From: CAYOUV01 sp964407265
Lineage (GTDB): Bacteria > Chloroflexota > Anaerolineae > Anaerolineales > Villigracilaceae
NCBI GenBank assembly: GCA_964407265.1
Contig: CAYOUV010000012.1
Span: forward strand, 1 to 64,000
Reading direction: 5' to 3'
Length of the DNA: 64,000 bases
A program made the translations under genes and the position numbers. Under the pieces are notes generated by a model. The model was not told the DNA's origin, did not search any database, and worked only from the letters and a program-made list of their open reading frames with translations. This document shows positions 52,356 through 61,204 of the stretch, piece by piece. Position 1 is the first letter of the stretch, and every line of letters starts with the position of its first letter.

Positions 52356-52973
52356 ATGGTACAAGAACCAAAGGCAACTCTGCAATTGGATTGGAAGATT
52401 GCCGTCCTGGCGGTTGTATCAACTCTTTTGTTGCTACTTGATCATTATTATGCGCTGACCTCCAGCAAAGAATTGGATCGTACAATTCTGTATTTACTGG
52501 TTCCCTTGCTGATCACGTTGATTGTCTTTCGCGAATCCCCGCGGGAGTATGGCTTCCAACTTGGTGATTGGAAAGCCGGAATTGCCATCACCGCCATTTG
52601 CATCCTTTTGATCGCTCCAATTTTGTGGTTTGTCACTCGTGGTGATCCAACGATGACTCTGTATTACCGCGGACTGGCGGGCGGGTTGCCTTGGAATACG
52701 CTGGTCGATTTGCTGGGTTGGGAGTTTATGTTCCGCGGCTGGTTGCTGTTCGGCTACGCTCGCCGCTTTGGCCCGGATGCGCTCTGGATGCAGGCCGTTC
52801 CCTTTGCATTGGCGCATCTTGGCAAGCCGGCTGTGGAGACGCTGTCGACCATCTTCGGCGGATTCGCCTTCGGCTGGGTGGCGTATCGCACACGTTCTTT
52901 CCTGTACCCATTCCTGATCCATTGGTTCGTCTCCTCGTTCGTGATTTTGATTGCGGCAGGCATCCTTGGTTGA
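52356..52973 (+). CDS. CPBP-family intramembrane metalloprotease
   Basis: This 205-residue protein has six or seven hydrophobic segments. The Abi/CPBP motifs are W-E-F-M-F-R-G-W-L (motif 1, about 123-131), F-A-L-A-H-L (motif 2) and H-W-F-V-S-S near the end (motif 3). Motif 1 normally begins with two glutamates; here the first is Trp, which may reduce or change activity. An AAGGAG site precedes the ATG at 52356, which lies 16 bases after the glycosyltransferase stop. Confidence 0.83.
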   Translation: MVQEPKATLQLDWKIAVLAVVSTLLLLLDHYYALTSSKELDRTILYLLVPLLITLIVFRESPREYGFQLGDWKAGIAITAICILLIAPILWFVTRGDPTMTLYYRGLAGGLPWNTLVDLLGWEFMFRGWLLFGYARRFGPDALWMQAVPFALAHLGKPAVETLSTIFGGFAFGWVAYRTRSFLYPFLIHWFVSSFVILIAAGILG

Positions 52974-53409
52974 TTATTTCCTGCGCCCTGCTCGGGCGGA
53001 TGATTTTCCTGCGATCCGATCCTTGATTCGTGCGGTTCGTATCAACCCGACCGGCTTAGACTGGCAGCGCTTTGTCGTTGCTGAGACGAATGATGGATTA
53101 TTGGTTGGTTGTGGACAGGTCAAACCTCATCGTGGTGGTACTCTTGAATTGGCTTCGATAGCAGTCGAGCAGGATTTTCGTCATCAAGGTGTGGCGCGGG
53201 CTTTGGTCGAAGATTTGCTAGCGCATTATCCGCGACCGCTTTATCTTATGTGCCGCTCGAACCTCGGTCCATTTTACGAACGCTTTGGCTTTCAGGTTGT
53301 CCTGCCCGAGCAAATGCCGCAGTATTTCCGCCGCATCCAGAACCTGGCCGGTATTTTTGGGTTGTTGAGGCCTGGTGTCGGATCACTGTTGGTCATGCGG
53401 CTGGTATAA
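52966..53409 (+). CDS. GNAT-family N-acetyltransferase
   Basis: This GNAT protein of about 147 residues has L-A-S-I-A-V-E-Q-D-F-R-H-Q-G-V-A-R-A-L (acetyl-CoA loop) and G-P-F-Y-E-R-F-G-F near the C-terminus. No ATG fits; a TTG at 52966 gives the usual distance to the first strand (Y-F-L-R-P-A-R-A-D-D-F), while a TTG at 52951 would add five residues. Either way it overlaps the end of the CPBP gene. Substrate unknown. Confidence 0.78.
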   Translation: MVDYFLRPARADDFPAIRSLIRAVRINPTGLDWQRFVVAETNDGLLVGCGQVKPHRGGTLELASIAVEQDFRHQGVARALVEDLLAHYPRPLYLMCRSNLGPFYERFGFQVVLPEQMPQYFRRIQNLAGIFGLLRPGVGSLLVMRLV

Positions 53410-53410
53410 T
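53402..53410 (+). promoter_or_regulatory. Extended -10 element before comEA-like gene
   Basis: TGGTATAAT (53402-53410) overlaps the stop of the acetyltransferase gene. No -35 box is seen. The leader to the ATG at 53428 would be about 10 bases. Confidence 0.45.
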
Positions 53411-53427
53411 TTGGAAAAGGGACCGGA

Positions 53428-53964
53428 ATGTCAATGAAAAGAATTCTCGACATCATCATCGGATTGTTGGTTGGATTGATCGCCGCGGGGCTGATTTGGA
53501 TTGTTGCCAGCCCGCCGCGTGGACGGCCGATTGAACTTCTTCCGGAACCTACTTCCCAGCCGATCAAGGTTTACGTAACAGGTGCGGTCCAAAAAGTTGG
53601 CGTCTATTTACTCCCTGAAGGGAGCCGCATTGGGGATGCAATCGATGCCGCCGGCGGTTTTGCGGAAGACGCCGATAATGAGAGCATTAATTTGGCAGCG
53701 TTGGTTCATGACGGTGACCAGATCCACGTTCCGCGGAATTTTCAGTCGGGTGGAGGTTCGTCGATCGAGAGAATCAATGTCAATATAGCCACGATCGATG
53801 AACTGGATTCGCTGCCCGGCATTGGGCCAACACTGGCCGAGAATGTTGTCAACTACCGGCTGGCACACGGTCCCTTCCGCGTCTTGGACGATTTGCTCGA
53901 TGTGCCGGGTATGGGTCCGGCTTCGCTTGAGCGCATCCGGGATATGATTACGCTGGGAAGTTAG
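53428..53964 (+). CDS. ComEA-like DNA-binding protein with SLBB and HhH domains
   Basis: ComEA binds incoming double-stranded DNA outside the membrane during transformation. The 178-residue protein has one N-terminal membrane helix (about 5-26), an SLBB domain (about 45-105; V-Y-V-T-G-A-V-Q-K-V-G-V-Y) and a C-terminal helix-hairpin-helix pair (about 115-175; I-N-V-N-I-A-T-I-D-E-L then L-P-G-I-G and V-P-G-M-G). The layout is that of ComEA. No comEC is in the window, so competence is possible but unproven. Confidence 0.88.
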   Translation: MSMKRILDIIIGLLVGLIAAGLIWIVASPPRGRPIELLPEPTSQPIKVYVTGAVQKVGVYLLPEGSRIGDAIDAAGGFAEDADNESINLAALVHDGDQIHVPRNFQSGGGSSIERINVNIATIDELDSLPGIGPTLAENVVNYRLAHGPFRVLDDLLDVPGMGPASLERIRDMITLGS

Positions 53965-53972
53965 GAATTTTT

Positions 53973-54536
53973 ATGCCCTTCGACCATTTTGATTGGCTGG
54001 CCCCGTTATATGACCGCGCCATTCACGAATTCTCTGCGCAGGATTCTATGCAACGCTACCTGGATTTACCGGCCGAGGGGCGTTTGCTGGATGCGGGTGG
54101 GGGGACGGGGCGCGTCGCTGCTGCCTTGCATGGCCAGGCTTCCCAAATTATCATCGCTGACCTTTCCCTGGGCATGTTGCGTCAGGCTGCATTAAAACCC
54201 GACCTTTGGCCTGTCTGCTCTCATACTGAGCACTTACCTTTTCCTGACGGATTTTTTGACCGCGTGATTATGGTGGACGCGCTCCATCATGTGATCGATC
54301 AAACTTCAACTGCGCGGGAACTTTGGCGCGTACTCAAGGCCGGCGGCCGGATTGTTATTCAGGAACCGGATGTGCGCAGATTCTCTGTCAAGCTTATCGC
54401 CCTGGCTGAAAAATTGGCATTGATGCGCAGTCATTTTCTCTTACCCCCAAAAATTTCAGATTTGTTTTCGATGGATGGCGCCAGGATAGAACACTATACA
54501 GAGGATTACAGCGCCTGGGTTGTAATCCTAAAATAA
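53973..54536 (+). CDS. SAM-dependent methyltransferase, class I
   Basis: This 187-residue protein has the SAM motif L-L-D-A-G-G-G-T-G-R-V (about 38-48), the acidic D-L-S-L segment and A-L-H-H-V as motif IV. The C-terminal V-L-K-A-G-G-R-I-V-I-Q-E-P loop is typical of small Methyltransferase-11 proteins. The substrate is not predictable. It begins eight bases after the comEA stop and ends at a strong terminator. Confidence 0.85.
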   Translation: MPFDHFDWLAPLYDRAIHEFSAQDSMQRYLDLPAEGRLLDAGGGTGRVAAALHGQASQIIIADLSLGMLRQAALKPDLWPVCSHTEHLPFPDGFFDRVIMVDALHHVIDQTSTARELWRVLKAGGRIVIQEPDVRRFSVKLIALAEKLALMRSHFLLPPKISDLFSMDGARIEHYTEDYSAWVVILK

Positions 54537-54574
54537 TCAATCACCCGCAGGTTTTCTGCGGGTGATTGATTTTA
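54535..54574. terminator. Bidirectional terminator between the methyltransferase and acyl-CoA dehydrogenase genes
   Basis: Sixteen-base arms (54535-54550 and 54556-54571) enclose a GTTTT loop. Both ends are A/T-rich, and the hairpin covers the stop codons of the two converging genes. Confidence 0.85.
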
Positions 54575-55717
54575 ATGAAGGATTTGTCTGGCGATGACCA
54601 TGCGCTGCACCTCGCTGGTCCCTTCGCCGATAGTCATCAAGCGTGCATCGCGGTAGATGCGTTCGACGGGGTATTCGCGGCTATAGCCGTACCCGCCGTG
54701 GATTTGGATTGCATTGCGACAAACGCGTTCTGCCATCTCTGTCGCAAATAATTTGGCCATGGCTGCTTCCTTGGTGTACGGGCGCCCCTCCTGCTTGAGC
54801 CAGGCTGCGTAATAGACGAGCTTGCGGGCAGCTTCAATTTCTGTGGCGGCATCAGCCAACATCCATTGGATAGCCTGGTGCTCGGCGATTGGCTTACCAA
54901 AAGTCTGGCGTTCTTTTGAATAAGTAATTGCGGCTTCAAATGCTGCTTGAGCCAGCCCAACCGAAAGCGCACCAATGCTGATGCGACCGCCATCCAGGGT
55001 TGCAAGCGTCTGATGAAGCCCGTGCCCTTCCTCGCCAACCAGGTTGCCAAGTGGAACGTGCACGTCTGCGTAGGTCACGGCCGAAGTAGGGGAGCCTTTC
55101 AGGCCCATCTTTTTTTCCGGCGGGGCGATGTGCAGTCCGGGGCTGTCGGTAGGAACCAGGATCATGCTCAGGGAATGAGAGCCTGCCCCGGCTTCGGTGC
55201 GAACGAGGCTGACGATGTATTCGGCAATGCTGGCATTCGTGCACCACATTTTTGAACCGTTGACCACCCAATCATTTCCAACTTTTTCGGCTTTGGTCCG
55301 TATCCCACCTTGCAAATCCGAACCAGCCCCGGGCTCGGTCAGGGCCAGGGCCGCCAGTTTATTCTTGCCGCTGGATACAACTGGCAGCCATTGTTGTTTC
55401 AGTTTATCAGAACCATAACGCACGATGGGGGTGGTGCCCAGTCCGTTGTGAGCAGCGATAGCCAGAGCGGTGCTTCCACAACCCCAGCCAAGTTCTTCGA
55501 TGGCAATCGCTGCGCTGACGGCATCCACTTCTGCACCGCCATACTTTTCGGGAATGTTGAGCCCCAGCAACCCGAGCGGACCCATTTTGTGGGCTGCCTC
55601 CCAGTTGAAGGTGGCGGTCTCGTCCACTTCGCGAGCCTTGGATTGGACCTCGACTGCCACAAAATCATGGACGGTTTTTTGCCACAAGCGTTGCTCATCA
55701 TTTAAATCAAAATTCAT
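54572..55717 (-). CDS. Acyl-CoA dehydrogenase, second copy
   Basis: This 381-residue FAD-dependent dehydrogenase has L-A-L-T-E-P-G-A-G-S-D, S-K-M-W-C-T-N-A (flavin side), A-I-Q-I-H-G-G-Y-G-Y and the C-terminal M-T-I-G-E-G-T-S-E-V-Q-R motif with the catalytic Glu region. It shares the family layout with the gene at 39397 but differs in many positions. The ATG at 55717 has GGAGGAG ahead; an in-frame start at 55810 would overlap the DUF2007 gene. Substrate chain length is unknown. Confidence 0.93.
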   Translation of the reverse strand: MNFDLNDEQRLWQKTVHDFVAVEVQSKAREVDETATFNWEAAHKMGPLGLLGLNIPEKYGGAEVDAVSAAIAIEELGWGCGSTALAIAAHNGLGTTPIVRYGSDKLKQQWLPVVSSGKNKLAALALTEPGAGSDLQGGIRTKAEKVGNDWVVNGSKMWCTNASIAEYIVSLVRTEAGAGSHSLSMILVPTDSPGLHIAPPEKKMGLKGSPTSAVTYADVHVPLGNLVGEEGHGLHQTLATLDGGRISIGALSVGLAQAAFEAAITYSKERQTFGKPIAEHQAIQWMLADAATEIEAARKLVYYAAWLKQEGRPYTKEAAMAKLFATEMAERVCRNAIQIHGGYGYSREYPVERIYRDARLMTIGEGTSEVQRMVIARQILH

Positions 55718-55806
55718 GTCTCCTCCGGTTTCCTCCATGGTTTTTAGACGATTATTTGAATGATCAGCTATTTCGTCCGATTTCAGCTGAGCTCGTTTAG
55801 GCGTAC

Positions 55807-56088
55807 TCACTCACCAGATTCTTGATCGCGATCATCATCAGGATCGATAGTTGTTTGGTTATCGAGGTAGTTTTTTAGTAATGTTTTGGCTGCCGTCAGT
55901 TTTTCTTTGGGTACAAAAAGCTGTACCAGCGCCAGCGGCCCGAACGTAACAGGGTAGACGGAGCGACCGGCTCCCTCCTGAATCATTTGTACCGGAATGC
56001 CTTCTGCCTCGAGATACGTCTGAAGTAAGTCGGCTTCCATTCGCCCGTAGACTTCGTGCAGTAATTCCCAGGTGAGTTCGTCGCTCAT
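55807..56088 (-). CDS. DUF2007-like small protein
   Basis: This 93-residue protein has the features of the DUF2007 group (putative signal-transducing proteins): an early E-A-D-L-L-Q-T-Y-L-E-A-E-G-I-P and a P-K-E-K-L-T-A-A-K-T-L-L segment, then an acidic tail. The ATG at 56088 follows GGAGG and overlaps the YwiC-like gene stop by 4 bases, so the pair is coupled. Function is unknown. Confidence 0.78.
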   Translation of the reverse strand: MSDELTWELLHEVYGRMEADLLQTYLEAEGIPVQMIQEGAGRSVYPVTFGPLALVQLFVPKEKLTAAKTLLKNYLDNQTTIDPDDDRDQESGE

Positions 56089-56918
56089 CCAAGCCTCCAA
56101 GTCATAATGAACAGGATAGTAATCAGTGTACTGACGATCAATTGTCTTATACCGATCTCTACTGGTTTGTGTTTGATTGCCGGATGCGTAATACCCCAAA
56201 AAGTCTCGATCCATTGCAGCAAGAACGGCAAGGCCAGGAATCGGGGTGCGAGACCAGTGAGAGACATGACAGTAACTGCTCCCAAATTGAATGATGTATA
56301 CAGCATTGCTCTACGTCCCATTAAAAATAATACGGATTGCTCCGGAATATCAGCCAAAGATCGTTGTTCGAGCCGCAAATAAGCATAGACGATGGCGGCC
56401 GCCGCTTGTAGCCAGATCAAAAGCCACAACGCCCACCCGATCGGGTCGTAATGGCCTTTGCCAACCCACAGGGCGGCCGGAGCAGCGAGTGAAAGGATTC
56501 CGGTTGCCAGGATTTCTACTCCGGCCTGACGGCGTTCCGAACGTCGGCTGACCAGATATAAATGCCAGGTGAAGACCGGAATGGCAGGGACAGACAGGTA
56601 AAGGACAATTGCAAATCCTTGCCAAATCAGACCTGCCACGGCAGCGAGTATGATTACCGCATAGACCAACATCCAGACACGTGCTGCAGCCAGGTCCTGT
56701 TTGCCACGCCTGCCGCTGTAAACCTTGACTGCAATTGTTACCGGTTGGCGGATCAAAAAGGCAGCCATGGCGGCTATTATCAAAAATGCGGAGGCTAAGC
56801 TAAAAGAGCCTCCGGCAAATAAACCAATTAATAATGGGCTGAGAAGAAATATCCAGGAGCCGTGATCCTGAGGTAAGGCAATCTGACGACGGAAGATCGA
56901 TTGCTTTAAGCCAGACAT
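56085..56918 (-). CDS. YwiC-like membrane protein
   Basis: This 277-residue protein has about eight membrane helices and an N-terminal P-Q-D-H-G-S-W motif like the P-K-E-H-G-A-W of YwiC proteins. The cytoplasmic loop has R-Q-P-V-T-I and V-K-V-Y-S-G-R-R-G-K. Function of the family is not established. The promoter is seven bases from the ATG, so the transcript would be leaderless; no ribosome site is seen. An in-frame start at 57035 would lie above that promoter and was rejected. Confidence 0.77.
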   Translation of the reverse strand: MSGLKQSIFRRQIALPQDHGSWIFLLSPLLIGLFAGGSFSLASAFLIIAAMAAFLIRQPVTIAVKVYSGRRGKQDLAAARVWMLVYAVIILAAVAGLIWQGFAIVLYLSVPAIPVFTWHLYLVSRRSERRQAGVEILATGILSLAAPAALWVGKGHYDPIGWALWLLIWLQAAAAIVYAYLRLEQRSLADIPEQSVLFLMGRRAMLYTSFNLGAVTVMSLTGLAPRFLALPFLLQWIETFWGITHPAIKHKPVEIGIRQLIVSTLITILFIMTWRLG

Positions 56919-56925
56919 ATTTGGG

Positions 56926-56934
56926 ATTATAACA
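56926..56934 (-). promoter_or_regulatory. Extended -10 promoter of ywiC-like gene, leaderless
   Basis: On the minus strand TGTTATAAT (56934-56926) ends seven bases before the ATG at 56918. Start of transcription would fall on or next to the ATG. Confidence 0.55.
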
Positions 56935-57105
56935 CCTGGCTTACCGGGGTCCGAGGTGTAATCTGCCATCTGACAGGTAGCCACCAGATTGGGTAATTGC
57001 TTGTTGGAGGCGGTAATATGAGTATATGATGACAAAATCGTTCTAATATTGTGTCAAATCGCCCAATATGGTAGGATATATCTGATTATTAAGGAGCGTA
57101 TTGGT

Positions 57106-57726
57106 ATGGATATTTATGCAAAAAATGCCCCCTCGGTTAGCGTTGGCGTGCGGTTGCGCCAACTACGCGAGCAGCGCAATATGTCAATGCGTACGCTGGC
57201 AAGTTTGAGCGGATTGTCTGCCAACGCGCTGAGTATGATTGAACGCAGCAAGACCTCTCCTTCGGTCAGCACACTGTATAAAATTGCCGATGCGCTGGGT
57301 GTTTCAATCACGTCCTTCTTTGGGGACGAAGCCGAACGGCAGCAGGTTGTGTTTATTAAGGGTAACGAACGCCCCAGGGTACCGTTCGTGCAGGGGGTTT
57401 GGGAAGGACTTGGCGGCGAACAATTCATTGGCCGCATCGAGCCCTTTGTTTTAACCCTTGAAAGTGGTGCGACGAGCGGTCAGCATGCCATGATGCACAC
57501 TGGCCACGAATTTGTTTTTTGTCTGCGTGGTTCTTTGGAATATAAGGTCGAGGATCAAACCTATGCCTTGGAATCCGGGGACAGCCTGCTGTTTGCGGCT
57601 CGTTTAAGGCATTCCTGGAAGAATGCTGGGAATGTGGTAACCAATGCCCTGATCTTGTTGTGTGATTTCTCGGAGGGTGAGCATCTGACCGGAATGCATT
57701 TGAACAAAACCCAAAAAAATGTATAA
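57106..57726 (+). CDS. XRE-type regulator with C-terminal cupin domain
   Basis: This 206-residue regulator has an N-terminal helix-turn-helix (about 12-68; L-R-Q-L-R-E-Q-R-N-M-S and T-L-A-S-L-S-G-L-S) and a C-terminal cupin (about 105-190; H-T-G-H-E-F-V-F-C-L-R-G and G-D-S-L-L-F-A-A). Such proteins usually sense a small ligand in the cupin barrel and control uptake or polyamine/amino acid genes. The ATG at 57106 is preceded by AAGGAG; an in-frame start at 57049 lacks one. Target unknown. Confidence 0.87.
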   Translation: MDIYAKNAPSVSVGVRLRQLREQRNMSMRTLASLSGLSANALSMIERSKTSPSVSTLYKIADALGVSITSFFGDEAERQQVVFIKGNERPRVPFVQGVWEGLGGEQFIGRIEPFVLTLESGATSGQHAMMHTGHEFVFCLRGSLEYKVEDQTYALESGDSLLFAARLRHSWKNAGNVVTNALILLCDFSEGEHLTGMHLNKTQKNV

Positions 57727-57736
57727 CGATGGAACG

Positions 57737-57770
57737 AAAAAACGGCGAGCACTTTTGCTCGCCGTTTTTT
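57737..57770. terminator. Bidirectional terminator after the XRE-cupin gene
   Basis: Fourteen-base arms (57737-57750 and 57757-57770) with a six-base loop have A6 on one side and T6 on the other, serving two converging genes. Confidence 0.92.
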
Positions 57771-57784
57771 AGGTAATTAACAGC

Positions 57785-58132
57785 CTAAGCGTACATTCCC
57801 CAATCAAGGGCGGAGGGATCTTCCATCATCGAGAAATCCCACATATCGGCGCCCATCTCGATGGTGACGGGTTTGTTGATCGCATCCTGGGCTTTTTGGC
57901 GGGTGGTCTCGATCATGGCTGGACCATAAGGACAGAAGGGGGTGGTCAGGATCATCTTGATCCGCATGATGTCATCGACCAGCTCGGCGTCACGGATCAG
58001 ACCAAGCTGGATGATATTCAACCCGATTTCAGGGTCCACCACTTCGGATAAACCATCGCGCAGTGTTTTAACCAGATCGGGATGGGTTTCGTGTAGGCTC
58101 CATTTTATTTCATTGGTATCGTTTTCGCTCAT
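57785..58132 (-). CDS. MIP18/SufT-like iron-sulfur assembly protein (DUF59)
   Basis: This 115-residue protein has the DUF59 signature: V-V-D-P-E-I-G-L-N-I-I-Q-L-G-L-I and T-T-P-F-C-P-Y-G-P with a single reactive-type Cys67. Relatives help move Fe-S clusters to target proteins (SufT, PaaD, MIP18). It overlaps the sufR stop by 4 bases and so is made with the regulator. It lacks a C-terminal extra domain. No enzymatic function is proven for most members. Confidence 0.88.
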   Translation of the reverse strand: MSENDTNEIKWSLHETHPDLVKTLRDGLSEVVDPEIGLNIIQLGLIRDAELVDDIMRIKMILTTPFCPYGPAMIETTRQKAQDAINKPVTIEMGADMWDFSMMEDPSALDWGMYA

Positions 58133-58758
58133 GATATTTGCTCCACAACATTTGAAGTTACTACGTACGTGCAATGTGCATCACCGCTTAGAATGCATCT
58201 TACTTTTTCGGCAGGGACAGCCAGCATATTTGAGAGGATGGTTTGGTCAACGGTGCAGACTTCAGGGTGGTTTTGGCCAACCTGCAGGTAAGGGCAGGTA
58301 ATTTCGTGAATGTGATACTCTTGCCCGCTTTTCTCCCATTCGACCACAAAACCTTCCTGGGCCAGCAATTCCTTGACGGTTTCCAGGCGTTCTTCCATCG
58401 ACATGCCTTTTAGCTGTTCAGAATATTCTTCTGCCAGACTGGTCGCCATCTCAGAAAACAGCTTGCTGATCATGGGTTGGGGTAAGGTCTCTTTCATCTG
58501 GGACAGCAATCGCGAGGTCAGGCGCAGGTAGCGGGTAGGGAAGTGTTCCATGCCGTCTTCGGTCAAGGTATAAATCAGGCGCGGTCGCCCGACTCCGTGA
58601 CGTTCTTCCTCAGCCGAAACCAGTCCTTCCACCTGTAGGTTGGTCAGGTGGTGACGTACCGAAATCGGGTTAATACCAACTGCCTCAGCCAGGTCATTGA
58701 TGGTCGAGCTGGGATGGCGCAGGAGGGATTGAAGAATTCGCTCACGTGTACTTTTCAT
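58129..58758 (-). CDS. sufR: SufR-type Fe-S-sensing transcriptional regulator
   Basis: This 209-residue regulator has a winged helix-turn-helix (about 1-70; T-I-N-D-L-A-E-A-V-G-I-N then G-V-G-R-P-R wing). The C-terminal half has four cysteines (155, 168, 188, 196). The C-x12-C spacing of the first pair matches SufR, which binds a [4Fe-4S] cluster and represses suf genes when clusters are plentiful. It is divergent from sufCBD. Twin elements overlap both promoters, consistent with self-control. The symbol is by similarity. Confidence 0.85.
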   Translation of the reverse strand: MKSTRERILQSLLRHPSSTINDLAEAVGINPISVRHHLTNLQVEGLVSAEEERHGVGRPRLIYTLTEDGMEHFPTRYLRLTSRLLSQMKETLPQPMISKLFSEMATSLAEEYSEQLKGMSMEERLETVKELLAQEGFVVEWEKSGQEYHIHEITCPYLQVGQNHPEVCTVDQTILSNMLAVPAEKVRCILSGDAHCTYVVTSNVVEQIS

Positions 58759-58794
58759 CTTGTGACAGCTTTCTTTGGGTGATTCTATATTTGG

Positions 58795-58823
58795 AGTATA
58801 TCAGTCCCGATTAGGTTTGTCAA
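58795..58823 (-). promoter_or_regulatory. Promoter of sufR
   Basis: On the minus strand the consensus TTGACA (58823-58818) and extended TGATATACT (58803-58795) have a 17-base spacer. The leader to ATG 58758 is about 30 bases. Confidence 0.8.
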
Positions 58824-58836
58824 TATTATAGATAAT
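58818..58836 (-). promoter_or_regulatory. Candidate SufR element over the sufR -35 box
   Basis: Read on the minus strand, this 19-bp element (ATTATCTATAATATTGACA) matches the plus-strand element at 58892-58910 in 16 of 19 positions. It includes the TTGACA of the sufR promoter. Confidence 0.6.
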
Positions 58837-58848
58837 TATCATAAATAT
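58835..58848 (+). repeat. Direct repeat, copy 1, in the suf control region
   Basis: ATTATCATAAATAT occurs here and again exactly at 58892-58905, 57 bases further on. The second copy runs into the -35 box of the suf promoter. Confidence 0.65.
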
Positions 58849-58891
58849 CCATTTTGGAGAGCAGTGATGGATATTAAGAATATACTAGAAT

Positions 58892-58910
58892 ATTATCATA
58901 AATATTGACA
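58892..58910 (+). promoter_or_regulatory. Candidate SufR element over the suf -35 box
   Basis: ATTATCATAAATATTGACA, including the TTGACA of the suf promoter; a near copy on the opposite strand covers the sufR -35 box. With its flanking bases the element also reads AATATT-N6-AATATT (58889-58906), a spacing similar to that of known SufR sites. Confidence 0.6.
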
Positions 58911-58933
58911 TATCTGGTCGCCTTTGCTATAAT
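58905..58933 (+). promoter_or_regulatory. Promoter of the sufCBD-sufS operon
   Basis: The consensus TTGACA (58905-58910) and extended TGCTATAAT (58925-58933) have a 17-base spacer. This is the strongest promoter match in the window. The leader is about 50 bases and carries an AGGAGTT ribosome site before sufC. Confidence 0.88.
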
Positions 58934-58988
58934 GGCCCATACGAGAAAGAACAAATAGCGATGATTTTTTTACTAGGAGTTAACACGT

Positions 58989-59765
58989 ATGTCGCAAATT
59001 GAAATTAAGAATTTACATGTCAAGATCGAGGGTAAGGAAATCCTCAAAGGTGTCGATCTGACGATCAAGCAAGGTGAAATACACGCAATCATGGGGCCAA
59101 ATGGGACCGGAAAATCCACGCTGGCTTATACCCTGATGGGGCACCCGGCCTATGAGGTTACCCAAGGTGAAGTTAAATTCAAAGGGAAAGATCTCCTGAA
59201 GTTAGGCGCCGACGAGCGTTCCCGCTTAGGCGTTTTCCTGGCTTTTCAGTACCCGGTTGCCATTCCCGGGGTAACGGTGGCAAATTTTTTGCGCAGCGCG
59301 TTGAATGCCCGCCGCAAAGCTGAGAATAAAGACGATAAAGGCGTCTCCATCCCCGAGTTCCGCAAGCTGCTCAAAGAGAAGATGGACCTGCTGAAGATGA
59401 ACCACGACGTGGCGGGGCGCTACCTCAACGATGGTTTCTCGGGTGGGGAGAAGAAACGGGCTGAGATTTTACAGCTCGCAACTCTTAGGCCGGAAATCGC
59501 CATCCTGGACGAGACCGATTCCGGACTTGACATTGATGCGTTGCGGATCGTTTCAGACGGTGTCAATGCCTTGACGGGTCCCGATTTGGGTGTGCTCGTC
59601 ATTACACATTACCAACGCCTGTTGAATTACATTAAACCAGATTTTGTTCACATCATGCTCGATGGACGTATCGTCGAATCGGGTGGCCCCGACCTGGCGT
59701 TACACCTCGAAGATCAAGGATATGATTGGGTGCGCGAGAAGTACGAAGACACAGTCTCCGCCTGA
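58989..59765 (+). CDS. sufC: Fe-S cluster assembly ATPase SufC
   Basis: SufC powers the SufBCD scaffold, which builds iron-sulfur clusters. The 258-residue ABC ATPase has Walker A G-P-N-G-T-G-K-S, the signature S-G-G-E-K-K-R-A-E and Walker B A-I-L-D-E-T-D-S-G-L-D. Those variants (E-K-K-R, D-E-T-D) are typical of SufC. First gene of the suf operon. Confidence 0.96.
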   Translation: MSQIEIKNLHVKIEGKEILKGVDLTIKQGEIHAIMGPNGTGKSTLAYTLMGHPAYEVTQGEVKFKGKDLLKLGADERSRLGVFLAFQYPVAIPGVTVANFLRSALNARRKAENKDDKGVSIPEFRKLLKEKMDLLKMNHDVAGRYLNDGFSGGEKKRAEILQLATLRPEIAILDETDSGLDIDALRIVSDGVNALTGPDLGVLVITHYQRLLNYIKPDFVHIMLDGRIVESGGPDLALHLEDQGYDWVREKYEDTVSA

Positions 59766-59796
59766 TCCTTACCGGTAAACTGGACTGGAGGTAACA

Positions 59797-61203
<1,407 letters not shown>

Positions 61204-61204
61204 T

